DNA of 64,000 nucleotides. Source: Terriglobia bacterium. Lineage in GTDB: Bacteria > Acidobacteriota > Terriglobia > Acidiferrales > UBA7541. The notes under the pieces were generated by a model. The model searched no databases and had not been told where the DNA came from. It was given only the letters and a program-made list of their open reading frames with translations. Below, piece by piece: positions 44,349 to 52,802 of this stretch. Where the stretch lies: positions 558,001 to 622,000 of the forward strand of contig JAIQGG010000002.1 of NCBI GenBank assembly GCA_020072785.1, given 5' to 3'. How positions within the stretch are numbered: position 1 is the first letter of the stretch; every line of letters starts with the position of its first letter. Made by a program: the position numbers and the translations under genes.

Positions 44349-46735
44349 AATTGTTCCGGAATTTGTCGATCCAGCGGAAATTAGCAGCAGTGATCTTAGC
44401 GACGAGCTGTTTGGCACTTGCTCTGGCGAGCGTGGGATTTGTGATTTACCAACGTGCCAGCTTTCGCACCACCATGATTAGCGAGCTTTCAACGCTGGCA
44501 GACACTCTGGGTGCCAATACGGCTGCGTCACTAATGTTTAACGACCGGAAGTCGGCTCACGACATGCTTGGTGCGCTGGGAGGTGAGAAACATATTATTG
44601 CCGCTTGCTTATACGATAACGAAGGAAAGATTTTTACAGAATACCGCCGACCGGAACTCGCAGATTCTTTTGAGATGCCGGCATCGCAGGGAGATGGCGC
44701 GCAGTTTGACTCGGAGCATCTGAGGCTGTCACGGAATGTTTCACTCCAGGGGACTAAGGTGGGTTCGATCACCATCATTTCGGATCTTGGTCTGCTTCAT
44801 ACCGCATTTCGGCAATATGCTCGAATTTCCGCGCTCGTTCTCGTGGTGTCAATATTCCTGGCGTTTGTTGTTTCTTCCCAGCTTCTCCGGGTGATCACGG
44901 CGCCAATTCTCGAGCTTGCCAGGATTGCCGGCGGGGTTTCCACACAGAAAGACTACTCATTAAGGGCGGTGCCACGGGGAAATGACGAAGTCGGCACGCT
45001 TGTAAGCTCATTTAACCAAATGTTAGAGGACATTCAGCAGCGAGATGCTGCCCTGCAGAGTGCGAATGAAGAGCTGGAAAATCGTGTCTTGAAGAGAACA
45101 GAAGAGATGCGAAGGGCAAAGGACGCCGCCGAAGAAGCCAGCCGCGTAAAGAGTGAATTCCTGGCCAACATGAGCCATGAGATCCGGACGCCGTTGAACG
45201 GCATCATGGGAATGACGGATTTGGCGCTCGGAACAGAAATTACCACGGAACAGCACGAATATTTGGATACGGTCAAACAATCAGCTGATTCACTGCTGGT
45301 TGTCATTAACGACATCCTGGACTTTTCCAAGATCGAAGCGGGGAAAGCCGATCTTGAAGTGGTCGACTTCAATCTCCGCAATTGCCTGGAATCTACAATG
45401 AAGATGCTCGCCTTCCGTGCAGATGAAAAAGGGCTGGAGCTACTGTGCGAGATAGCTCCGGAAGTTCCGGAGGTGGTGCGGGGAGATTCCAGCCGGCTTC
45501 GACAAATTGTGACTAACTTGGTAGGAAACGCCATCAAGTTTACGAATGAAGGTGAAGTGGCGATGAAAGTTGAGGTAAAGTCGCAAGGCGACGACAACCG
45601 CACACTGCAATTCACTGTGTCTGACACAGGGATTGGGATTCCCCCGGAGAAGCAAGCTCTAATCTTTGCTCCGTTTTCCCAGGCGGATACCTCGACGACA
45701 CGGAAGTATGGCGGAACGGGATTAGGCTTGACGATTTCGGCGCGCCTTGTAGAACTGATGGAGGGGAGGATTTGGCTGGAAAGTGAAGTTGGGCGAGGAA
45801 CTCACTTCTTCTTTACCGTGCAGCTGAAGAGTTCAGAAATGCCAAGCGCGGTTGGAAACATCGCTCCGCCTGAGATCCTGCGCGGGGTAAAGGTCCTGGT
45901 CGTAGATGACAACAGCACGAACCGGCGAATTCTGGATGGGATGCTGAGGCGCTGGGAGATGAGGCCGACTCTGGTTGAAGGGGGAGAAGGAGCGCTCGCG
46001 GAATTGTCTGCTGCGCGAGAAGCTGTGGAGCCATACGGGCTAATTTTGACGGACATGCATATGCCGAAAATGGATGGTTTTTCCTTGGTAGAGCGGATCC
46101 GGCAGAGGCCGGAGCTGGCCACGGCAACGATCATGATGTTGACCTCCGCGGGTCATCGAGGAGATGCGGAGAGGTGCAAACAGTTGGGTGTTGCGGCTTA
46201 CCTATTGAAACCCATCCGCCAATCGGAATTGCGCGAAGCCATTGCCCAAGTCCTGGGCGCGCGCGAACAGACTGGCGCGATTCCACTGGTCACGCGGTAC
46301 TCCTTGCAAGATGCGCGCGACCCCATGACGGTCCTGCGAATATTGGCCGCGGAAGACAACCCCGTGAACCAACTGCTGATGATACGTTTGCTTGAGAAGA
46401 GAGGACATCGCGTCGTGTTGGCGGTCGATGGGCGACAAGCCATCGAGGCACTCAACCAAGGAAGCTTTGACCTGGTTCTAATGGACGTGCAGATGCCGGA
46501 GATGGACGGGCTTGAGGCGACCGCGATCATCCGGGAAAAAGAAAAAAAGACCGGGAAGCACCAACCGATCATCGCCTTGACTGCCCATGCCATGACAGGC
46601 GACCGCGATCGATGCCTGGCCGCGGGAATGGATGGTTACCTGACGAAACCCATCCGGCCGCAGGAACTCGATCAGATCCTGGAGAGTTATGTGAATCGGC
46701 GGATTTCAGTGCCTGAGGTGCTCAATACCAAGTAG
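44345..46735 (+). CDS. Hybrid histidine kinase: CHASE8-HAMP-HisKA-HATPase-REC-REC
   Basis: A 796-residue membrane kinase. TM1 is at about 12-36 and TM2 at about 160-180. Between them lies a CHASE8 sensor (LADTLGANTAASLMFNDRKSAHDML, followed by IAACLYDNEGKIFTEY), the same type as in YfiN. HAMP spans about 180-235, a coiled coil about 235-270, and the HisKA H-box has His278 in NMSHEIRTPLNG. The GHKL ATPase extends to about 510. Two receivers follow, with Asp570 (LILTDMHMPKMDG) and Asp714 (LVLMDVQMPEMDG). There is no Hpt or DNA-binding domain, so phosphate must leave to another protein; the divergent HD-GYP regulator is the obvious candidate. Confidence 0.92.
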   Translation: MKLFRNLSIQRKLAAVILATSCLALALASVGFVIYQRASFRTTMISELSTLADTLGANTAASLMFNDRKSAHDMLGALGGEKHIIAACLYDNEGKIFTEYRRPELADSFEMPASQGDGAQFDSEHLRLSRNVSLQGTKVGSITIISDLGLLHTAFRQYARISALVLVVSIFLAFVVSSQLLRVITAPILELARIAGGVSTQKDYSLRAVPRGNDEVGTLVSSFNQMLEDIQQRDAALQSANEELENRVLKRTEEMRRAKDAAEEASRVKSEFLANMSHEIRTPLNGIMGMTDLALGTEITTEQHEYLDTVKQSADSLLVVINDILDFSKIEAGKADLEVVDFNLRNCLESTMKMLAFRADEKGLELLCEIAPEVPEVVRGDSSRLRQIVTNLVGNAIKFTNEGEVAMKVEVKSQGDDNRTLQFTVSDTGIGIPPEKQALIFAPFSQADTSTTRKYGGTGLGLTISARLVELMEGRIWLESEVGRGTHFFFTVQLKSSEMPSAVGNIAPPEILRGVKVLVVDDNSTNRRILDGMLRRWEMRPTLVEGGEGALAELSAAREAVEPYGLILTDMHMPKMDGFSLVERIRQRPELATATIMMLTSAGHRGDAERCKQLGVAAYLLKPIRQSELREAIAQVLGAREQTGAIPLVTRYSLQDARDPMTVLRILAAEDNPVNQLLMIRLLEKRGHRVVLAVDGRQAIEALNQGSFDLVLMDVQMPEMDGLEATAIIREKEKKTGKHQPIIALTAHAMTGDRDRCLAAGMDGYLTKPIRPQELDQILESYVNRRISVPEVLNTK

Positions 46736-46800
46736 CCTGCAATCTGTGGGCCTCCAGATCCCTACACACTGGGGCACGTAGAAGTTGTGCCGGAGACAAG

Positions 46801-47070
46801 GGGGCAAGGATTCCCCGGGTGTCGTGGCATAATGTTCGCTACTCGTATTCCACTTGGGCGAATCCGTCTGGCGAGAGCATCAAGGCATTACAAGCGCAGT
46901 TGGGGCATACGGATTCGCGACTCACGCTTTCGGTGTATACGCAACCGATGCCGGAAGCGCAGAAGCTGCTGGCATGTAAGATCTCCAGCGTTTTGCTCCG
47001 TTCTGCTCCCAAATCCGAAGTGCAACGGGCAGAGGCAGAAGTCGTAATTCCATCATTGGCAAAGGTTGGA
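46801..47070 (+). pseudogene. C-terminal remnant of a tyrosine recombinase (integrase)
   Basis: The frame reads ARIPRVSWHNVRYSYSTWA, then IKALQAQLGHTDSRLTLSVYTQP, the catalytic end of phage-type tyrosine recombinases: the HxxR box (His-Asn-Val-Arg), the LGH histidine and the nucleophile Tyr. Nothing upstream resembles the rest of an integrase, and the kinase gene ends at 46735, so at least two-thirds is lost. It runs directly into the 3' end of tRNA-Arg, the usual position for an element that integrates there. Confidence 0.8.
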
Positions 47071-47125
47071 AGTGGCGCGCCCGGGGAGACTCGAACTCCC
47101 GACCCTCTGCTTAGAAGGCAGACGC
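47068..47125 (-). repeat. Attachment-site copy inside tRNA-Arg (direct repeat of 15157-15214)
   Basis: 54 of 58 bases match the copy 31,911 bp to the left in the same orientation. This copy is the functional 3' portion of the tRNA gene (anticodon arm to CCA) plus five bases beyond. Confidence 0.7.
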
Positions 47126-47149
47126 TCTTTCCGGCTGAGCTACGGGCGC
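47073..47149 (-). tRNA. tRNA-Arg (anticodon TCT)
   Basis: Read on the minus strand, the acceptor GCGCCCG pairs with CGGGCGC, the D stem GCTC pairs with GAGC, the anticodon stem TCTGC pairs with GCAGA around loop CTTCTAA (anticodon TCT), and the T stem GGGAG pairs with CTCCC around TTCGAGT. All stems are perfect and CCA is encoded (47073-47075). It is intact and should be functional. A truncated integrase abuts its 3' end. Confidence 0.95.
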
Positions 47150-47212
47150 TCTCCCTTAATTTCTCACATTACAAGCACTTACACCAGAACCTCTTCTGCT
47201 TCATAAACCCCC

Positions 47213-47248
47213 GTTTTCGGTACCTTCGGTACATCTGAAGCCGAAAAC
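47213..47248. other. Inverted repeat between tRNA-Arg and transposase remnant
   Basis: GTTTTCGG (47213-47220) and CCGAAAAC (47241-47248) are exact inverted repeats, with a nested CTTC/GAAG pair inside, forming an extended hairpin. It could be a terminator, part of a lost insertion-sequence end or a fold upstream of the tRNA promoter. No target-site duplication was seen. Confidence 0.4.
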
Positions 47249-47335
47249 AAGTCGCGTAGTTTGAACCCTACCCAATTGCTTCCCCGATTTCCTCGCGGAA
47301 CTTCACGTTCTGCTTGTAGCCTTTCTCCGTACATT

Positions 47336-47536
47336 CATGAGCGTTCCAACAAGCGTGCGATCGCCCGGTGGATCGAGAAGTATAATCACGGCCGCCCTCA
47401 TCGCCGCATGGGGAATCGCACCCGGCGCGAGGCGCTCCTGGTTCTTGCAGCGGTACCGACTTCCGAGGCCCTGACTGTCCAAATTATGGAGGAGCACTAC
47501 ACCCGTCATCCTCTGCGGTTCAATGCGCCTCACTAG
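47336..47536 (+). pseudogene. Transposase C-terminal fragment (rve/IS3-IS481-like integrase core)
   Basis: The frame contains NKRAIARWIEKYNHGRPHRRMGNRTRREALL, matching the end of DDE integrase-core transposases (W-x5-YN-x-x-RPH, then N-x-T-x-x-EAL). The DDE catalytic region is absent and no terminal inverted repeats were found, so this is an old insertion-sequence remnant at the island edge. Confidence 0.65.
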
Positions 47537-47656
47537 CGTCGCGAATTCTTGCGGCTTATACTCCTTGCTTCACGGGACCGGCGGTCTTCTTCCCAGTTTG
47601 CTGCTCGCTGCGGCGGACAAAGAAGTCTCCGGTCAACTTGTGCAGGTTAAGGTGCC

Positions 47657-48673
47657 ATGATGCAAATAGTCTCGGGCGAGCTGGGCAGTCGGCTGCTTTA
47701 CTACATGAAGCTCATGAGGGCATTGGAGCATCGGATTGAAAAGCTTTATCGCCAAGGAAAGATCGTAGGCGGCGTCTTCTTTGGACGCGGTCAGGAAGCG
47801 ATCTCCGCGGGCAGTGCCATTCTCACCGAGCCCGCCGACGTCGTCTGTCCTTCGCACAGGGATCTGGCGGCGTTCTTGATTCGCGGCATGGAACCGTGGG
47901 TGATCGTCGCCCATTATCTGGGGCGGCGCGACGGGCCGACCCGCGGGCGCGACGGCAACACGCACATGGGATCGCTAAAGCACCATATCATTTCCTATAT
48001 CAGCTCGATGGCGGCCATCGTTCCGGTGGCCAATGGAGTGGCCTTCTCCTTCCAATATCGGAAGCAACCCAATGTCGTGCTTTGCTACTTCGGCGACGGA
48101 GCAACGAGCCGGGGAGAATGGCACGAAGCGATGAATTTCGGCGCCGTCTTCAATTTGCCCATCGTCTACATCTGCAATAACAACCAGTATGCGTATTCGA
48201 CGCCGGTCAGCCGGCAGATGGCGGTTCCACACATTACGGACCGGGCCGCTGGTTATGGTTTCCCCTGTCACCGCGTGGATGGCAACGATGTGCTGGCGGT
48301 TCACGAAGCGACCAAGGAAGCGATGGCGCGCGCACGCCGCGGGGAAGGGCCGACGCTGTTGGAGTGCGAAACATTTCGCATGAGCGGGCATTCCGCACAT
48401 GACGGAGCGGAATACGTGCCCAAGGAACTGTTCGAGCAATGGGCCCGAAAGTGCCCGATTGTTCACTTCGAGAAGGTTCTGCTGGAGGCGTCGGTCCTTT
48501 CCCGCGCCGAAATAGAGCAGATCGATCAGCGCGTGGCAGCAGATGTGGAGGAAGCGGTCCGCCGAGCCGAACTGTCTCCTTACCCCGATCCCGCGGAATT
48601 GTTGCTAAACGTTTTTGCGGATGGAAGTGAGACGCAATCGCCGGTTGCCATGCCGAAGGCAGAAGGGAACTGA
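47657..48673 (+). CDS. 2-oxoacid dehydrogenase E1 component, alpha subunit
   Basis: A 338-residue ThDP-dependent E1 alpha subunit of the pyruvate/branched-chain/acetoin type. The Mg-ThDP motif is GDGATSRGEWHEAMNFGAVFNLPIVYICNN (near 145-175). The N-terminal GGVFFGRGQEAISAG and the C-terminal ETFRMSGHSAHD loop are conserved. It is separated by 3 bp from the beta subunit. Substrate (branched-chain oxoacid, pyruvate or acetoin) is undetermined. No E2 or E3 gene accompanies the pair, so they must be supplied elsewhere or the E1 works without them. Confidence 0.9.
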   Translation: MMQIVSGELGSRLLYYMKLMRALEHRIEKLYRQGKIVGGVFFGRGQEAISAGSAILTEPADVVCPSHRDLAAFLIRGMEPWVIVAHYLGRRDGPTRGRDGNTHMGSLKHHIISYISSMAAIVPVANGVAFSFQYRKQPNVVLCYFGDGATSRGEWHEAMNFGAVFNLPIVYICNNNQYAYSTPVSRQMAVPHITDRAAGYGFPCHRVDGNDVLAVHEATKEAMARARRGEGPTLLECETFRMSGHSAHDGAEYVPKELFEQWARKCPIVHFEKVLLEASVLSRAEIEQIDQRVAADVEEAVRRAELSPYPDPAELLLNVFADGSETQSPVAMPKAEGN

Positions 48674-48676
48674 GGT

Positions 48677-49651
48677 ATGTCGGAGCTTACCTATCTGGAG
48701 GCAATCCGCGAGGGAATCTGGGAGGAGATGGAGCGAGATGACCGCGTCTTCATGCTGGGCGAGGATATCGGGGCCTATGGGGGGGCCTTCAAACTTTCTG
48801 CCGGAATGCTGGAGCGTTTTGGTCCGCGCCGCATTGTAGATACTCCTCTGGCGGAAAATGCTTTTTTGGGAGCGGCCATTGGGGCCGCCATGATGGGGTT
48901 GTGTCCCATCGTTGAATTGCAATTTGCGGACTTCATTACCACCGCCTACGACCAGATCGTGAACTATGCCGCCAAAGCACGCTATCGCTGGGGTGCGGGC
49001 GTTCCCATGGTGATTCGCGGTCCTTCTGGCGGGGGAGTGCATGGCGGACCATTTCACTCTAATAACCCGGAAATGCCATTTGTGCATACGCCCGGTTTGA
49101 AGGTGGTGGTTCCGGCGAGTGCTTGCGACGCCAAGGGACTGATCAAGGCGGCCATCCGTGATCCCGATCCGGTGCTCTTCTTTGAACACAAGCTGCTTTA
49201 CCGCAGGATTAAGGAAGAGATTCCGCGCGAGGACTTCGTAGTCCCTCTCGGCAAGGCCAGGATTGCGCGTGCGGGCAAAGACGTTTCTGTCATCACCTAC
49301 GGCGCGATGGTATTTGTTGCCCTGGAAGCGGCGGAGGCGCTGGCGCGGGAAGGCCTGGACGTGGAAGTCATCGATCTTCGCTGCCTCGTTCCACTGGATG
49401 AAGCGGCAGTGCTGGCCAGTGTCCGGAAAACCAATCGCGCGATCCTGTTGCACGAGGATACCCGGAATGGCGGGTTTGCCGGAGAGCTCGCTGCCCGGAT
49501 CGCGCAGCATGCCTTTGCGGATTTGGAAGCGCCGGTGATGCGCGTGACCGCGCCGGATTGCCCCGTGCCCTTCAGCACTCCCCTGGAAGAAGCTTTTCTT
49601 CCGCAAGCGAAGGATGTCATCGAGGCCGCACGCCAGCTGAAGGCCTATTAG
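48677..49651 (+). CDS. 2-oxoacid dehydrogenase E1 component, beta subunit
   Basis: A 324-residue E1 beta subunit of transketolase-like fold. Typical segments are TYLEAIREGIWEEMERDDRVFMLGEDIG at the start, DTPLAENAFLGAAIGAAMMGL near 55, QFADF near 80, and a C-terminal domain with DVSVITYG and EDTRNGGFAGELAARI. It forms the alpha2-beta2 tetramer with the preceding subunit, 3 bp away. The next gene on the strand is a PaaX-type regulator after a terminator-like sequence. Confidence 0.9.
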   Translation: MSELTYLEAIREGIWEEMERDDRVFMLGEDIGAYGGAFKLSAGMLERFGPRRIVDTPLAENAFLGAAIGAAMMGLCPIVELQFADFITTAYDQIVNYAAKARYRWGAGVPMVIRGPSGGGVHGGPFHSNNPEMPFVHTPGLKVVVPASACDAKGLIKAAIRDPDPVLFFEHKLLYRRIKEEIPREDFVVPLGKARIARAGKDVSVITYGAMVFVALEAAEALAREGLDVEVIDLRCLVPLDEAAVLASVRKTNRAILLHEDTRNGGFAGELAARIAQHAFADLEAPVMRVTAPDCPVPFSTPLEEAFLPQAKDVIEAARQLKAY

Positions 49652-49818
49652 AGCCATACGCCGGATCAGGAATGCGGTCCTCGCTGGCAGAAACGATCAC
49701 TGCAACTTGCGAGGCTTCCCGGCCGCTCTTTGGAACCGGCCTGTCTCTTGCCCGCTGCGAGTGCCGCACGTATTACACCGTATGAACTAGAGCTAAGATA
49801 ATGCTATATTGATTTTAA

Positions 49819-49859
49819 GAAGCGGAGTTCGGCGCCGCTTCAGCCGGGCCCTTTTTTTT
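49819..49859 (+). terminator. Terminator/attenuator-like hairpin with T tract before PaaX gene 1
   Basis: GAAGCGG and CCGCTTC (49819-49825, 49835-49841) can pair, and alternatively CGGC with GCCG (49830-49833, 49843-49846). Eight consecutive T residues follow at 49852-49859. It probably ends E1 transcription; the two mutually exclusive stems and the position 50 bases before the next gene also allow attenuation. Confidence 0.45.
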
Positions 49860-49909
49860 GCAGGCCAAAGAAAGGGGCTATTGGGCTGAAATCGCAGAGG
49901 TGAAACTAC

Positions 49910-50824
49910 GTGAAAGCCCGCTCTATGGTGTTTACTCTCTACGGGGATTACATCCGCCACTTTGGGGGCACCATCTGGAGCGGGAGTCTGGTCACCCTCA
50001 TGGGGGAGTTGGGATTTTCCTCCGGTGCGGTTCGAACGGCGCTGTCGAGGACCTGCCAGCAGGGCTGGCTCAAAGCCGTCCGCGACGGCAAGAATAGCTT
50101 CTACAGTCTGACCAAACTTGGGGAAGAGCGCATGGAAGAAGCAGCCCGGCGAATCTTTCATCCGCGCTCGGGCGTTTGGGATGGGCAATGGACCGTCATC
50201 ACCTATGGCCAGCCGGAAACAAAGTCGGCGCAGCGCGGGCGCTTGCGGGGCGAACTGCAGTGGCTGGGATTCGGCCGTTTGATTCCGGGAGTGTGGATAT
50301 CGCCCAATCCGCTCGGGCGGATTGCCCTGAACCACCTTCGCTTACAGGGGATGAAGGCCTCCGTAGAGGTCTTCACCGCCCGGCACATTGGCAATGCCAG
50401 CAGCGAAGAACTGGTGCGGCGATGCTGGGACATTTCGGCGATCAACCGCAGCTACGAACAGTTCATCCGAACCTGGCAGCCGCGCTGGAAGGCCTGCCAG
50501 GGGGAGGTGGCTCGCGGCGCTTCCGTGTCCAATCGGATCTGCTTTGCGGACAAGACCTGGCTGGTGCACGAGTATCGCAAATTTCTGTTCATAGACCCCG
50601 GCTTGCCTGCCGAATTGCTGCCCAAAGCATGGGCCGGAGCTGCTGCCTGGCGCCTGTTCCGGGACTACTACCAACTTCTCGTCGACGGGGCCCTTGGTTT
50701 TTTTGAGCAGGTCTATAAAGCGCCCTCCGAAACCCGCTGGGATGCCACACAGGCACGCCTGCGGGCCCTCCAGAACCCATTTGAAACCTCCTGGGAAAAA
50801 GCAGAAACCGTGTCCGTACGCTGA
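49910..50824 (+). CDS. PaaX-family transcriptional regulator 1
   Basis: A 304-residue protein of the PaaX family: an N-terminal winged helix (ARSMVFTLYGDYIRHFGGTIWSGSLVTLMGELGFSSGAVRTALSRT), a central Cas2-like fold starting WDGQWTVITYG and the C-terminal PaaX domain (ELVRRCWDISAINRSYEQFI). PaaX represses phenylacetate genes and is released by phenylacetyl-CoA. The start is GTG 49910, with GAGG about ten bases upstream. It precedes iorA by 144 bp containing a long inverted repeat. Two paralogues lie at 57087 and 63019. Confidence 0.9.
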   Translation: MKARSMVFTLYGDYIRHFGGTIWSGSLVTLMGELGFSSGAVRTALSRTCQQGWLKAVRDGKNSFYSLTKLGEERMEEAARRIFHPRSGVWDGQWTVITYGQPETKSAQRGRLRGELQWLGFGRLIPGVWISPNPLGRIALNHLRLQGMKASVEVFTARHIGNASSEELVRRCWDISAINRSYEQFIRTWQPRWKACQGEVARGASVSNRICFADKTWLVHEYRKFLFIDPGLPAELLPKAWAGAAAWRLFRDYYQLLVDGALGFFEQVYKAPSETRWDATQARLRALQNPFETSWEKAETVSVR

Positions 50825-50860
50825 GCAGGCTGCGATGTTCTGGAAAAGGCTGGAGAGTGA

Positions 50861-50922
50861 ATTTGTACTTGACAAGGGGGATGCTCTGCGCGAAAGTATG
50901 TTACAGAAATATAAGTACAAAT
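50861..50922 (+). promoter_or_regulatory. Promoter/operator region of the ior-kor operon with 10-bp inverted repeat
   Basis: ATTTGTACTT (50861-50870) and AAGTACAAAT (50913-50922) are exact reverse complements, centred 52 bp apart, about five helical turns. The left arm overlaps a TTGACA hexamer (50869-50874); a TAATAT hexamer lies nine bases after the right arm (50932-50937). This fits a two-site operator, most simply for the adjacent PaaX-type regulator, but binding is not shown by sequence alone. Confidence 0.5.
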
Positions 50923-50968
50923 AGAAAAGTGTAATATACTAAACGCTCTTCTCGGGGAATGTCAGGCG

Positions 50969-52792
50969 ATGGCGACCACGACTTTGACACCGGCTAAAGA
51001 GCTGCTTTCCGGCAACGAGGCCATAGCGCGGGGAGCCCTGGAAAACGGAATCCGCGTGGCTACCGGCTATCCCGGGACGCCCAGCACGGAGATTCTGGAA
51101 ACCCTGGCGCGGTACGATACGGAACACTACGTCTCCTGGTCGCCGAACGAGAAGGTGGCGCTGGATGTCGGGGTAGGCGGCGCTTTGGCAGGCTCCCGGA
51201 CACTGGTCACCATGAAGCATGTGGGCCTGAACGTGGCTGCGGACACCCTGATGAGCGTAGCGTACACCGGGGTGCGCGCCGCCCTGGTCATCGTCACGGC
51301 GGACGACCCCGGCGTGCATAGTTCCCAGAACGAGCAGGACAACCGCATTTATGCCCGGTTTGCGGAAATCCCCTTGCTGGAACCCTCCGACAGTCAGGAA
51401 GCCAAAGATTTTGTGCAGCAGGCCTGCGAGATTAGCGAGCGCTTTGATACTCCCGTGCTGTTGCGCAGCACCACGCGACTCTCTCACACCAAGGGGATGG
51501 TTACTCTGGGACCGATCGCACCTCCCGCGGTACTCGGCTATGAGCGGAATCTCGCCAAAAACGTGCTGGTACCCAGCAATGCGCGGGTCCGGCACGAAAA
51601 GGTGCTGGAGCGAGCGGCGCGCTTGCGCGAGTTTGCCGAAGAGAGTTCGTTGAACCGCTGGGAGCGGGGTGGCAACGCCGTGGGCGTGATCACCAGCGGC
51701 ATGGCCTACCAGTACGTCAAGGAGGTTTTGCCGGAGGCCAGTATTCTCAAACTCGGACTCATCCACCCGCTGCCGCTCGATCTTCTGCGGAAGTTTGCCG
51801 GCAGCGTGCAGCGCCTGCTGGTCGTGGAAGAGCTGGAACCGGTCATTGAAGAGCAATTGAAGGCCGCCGGCATCGCGGTGGAAGGGAAAGAGTTTTTCCC
51901 GCGCCTGGGTGAGTTCAGTCCGGAACGCGTGCGCCAGGGATTTCAGAAGGCCGGCGTGCTCCCTAGCCCCCCCAGAAATGCGGAACCGGAGAAGAGCCTG
52001 GCGGTGCAGGAAAATCTGTTCCGGCCTCCGGCTCTGTGTCCCGGCTGTCCGCATACCGTGCCGTATCTGGTTTTGAAAAAGCTGAATGCGCTGGTGGTCG
52101 GCGATATCGGGTGTTACACGCTGGCGGTTTACGAACCTCTGGCCGCCATCGAGACTACTTTGGCGATGGGTTGCAGCATCGGCATGGCCGTGGGTCTGCA
52201 AAAAGGCGGGGATGGTGCCCGGCCGATCGTGGCCACGATCGGCGATTCCACGTTTTTTCACTCGGGCATCCCTCCTCTGATCGATGCGCTCTACAACAAC
52301 GCCAGGATTACCGTTCTCATTCTCGACAATCAGACCACGGCCATGACCGGTGGCCAGGAGCATCCGGGAACGGGCAAGAACATTCGGGGAGAAAAGGTCC
52401 GTACCATCGAGATTGCCAAGCTCTGCAAAGCGCTGGGTGTGGAACACGTCCAGGTGGTGGACCCTTACGATGTCGCAACCGTCTACCGTACATTGAAATC
52501 AGCCATCAACCATGACGGCGTTTCCGTGGTCATCACCAATCGTCCGTGTGTGGTATCTCCGGTAACCATACGAACCATACCGTATGCCGTGAATGCGAAA
52601 GACTGCGATGCCTGTCAGATCTGCATGAATCTCGGCTGCCCGGCGATCGTCTGGACCGAAGAGATCTACCAAGGGCAGCACAAGGTGACGATTGACGCGC
52701 GGACCTGCATGGGCTGCGCGGTCTGTGCGTTGCTGTGTCCCACCGAAGCCATTGTGGCCCTTGCGAATGATCCGGCACGGCGCGCCGTCTGA
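50969..52792 (+). CDS. iorA: Indolepyruvate ferredoxin oxidoreductase, alpha subunit
   Basis: A 607-residue ThDP enzyme subunit. N-terminal GNEAIARGALENGIRVATGYPGTPS and WSPNEKVALDVGVGGALAG belong to the pyrimidine-binding domain. The ThDP domain contains CPGCPH near 360 and GDSTFFHSGI near 425. The C-terminal ferredoxin region has CDACQICMNLGCPA and CMGCAVCALLCP, two 4Fe-4S motifs as usual for IorA. The enzyme oxidises arylpyruvates (indolepyruvate, phenylpyruvate) to aryl-acetyl-CoA and reduced ferredoxin. First gene of a five-gene ior-kor operon. Confidence 0.92.
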   Translation: MATTTLTPAKELLSGNEAIARGALENGIRVATGYPGTPSTEILETLARYDTEHYVSWSPNEKVALDVGVGGALAGSRTLVTMKHVGLNVAADTLMSVAYTGVRAALVIVTADDPGVHSSQNEQDNRIYARFAEIPLLEPSDSQEAKDFVQQACEISERFDTPVLLRSTTRLSHTKGMVTLGPIAPPAVLGYERNLAKNVLVPSNARVRHEKVLERAARLREFAEESSLNRWERGGNAVGVITSGMAYQYVKEVLPEASILKLGLIHPLPLDLLRKFAGSVQRLLVVEELEPVIEEQLKAAGIAVEGKEFFPRLGEFSPERVRQGFQKAGVLPSPPRNAEPEKSLAVQENLFRPPALCPGCPHTVPYLVLKKLNALVVGDIGCYTLAVYEPLAAIETTLAMGCSIGMAVGLQKGGDGARPIVATIGDSTFFHSGIPPLIDALYNNARITVLILDNQTTAMTGGQEHPGTGKNIRGEKVRTIEIAKLCKALGVEHVQVVDPYDVATVYRTLKSAINHDGVSVVITNRPCVVSPVTIRTIPYAVNAKDCDACQICMNLGCPAIVWTEEIYQGQHKVTIDARTCMGCAVCALLCPTEAIVALANDPARRAV

Positions 52793-52802
52793 GCAGGAGA
52801 GT

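Noticed and set aside
50939-52447. A 502-codon minus-strand frame opposite iorA
   Set aside because: Covers the iorA promoter and gene in antisense and has no domain; iorA is certain.
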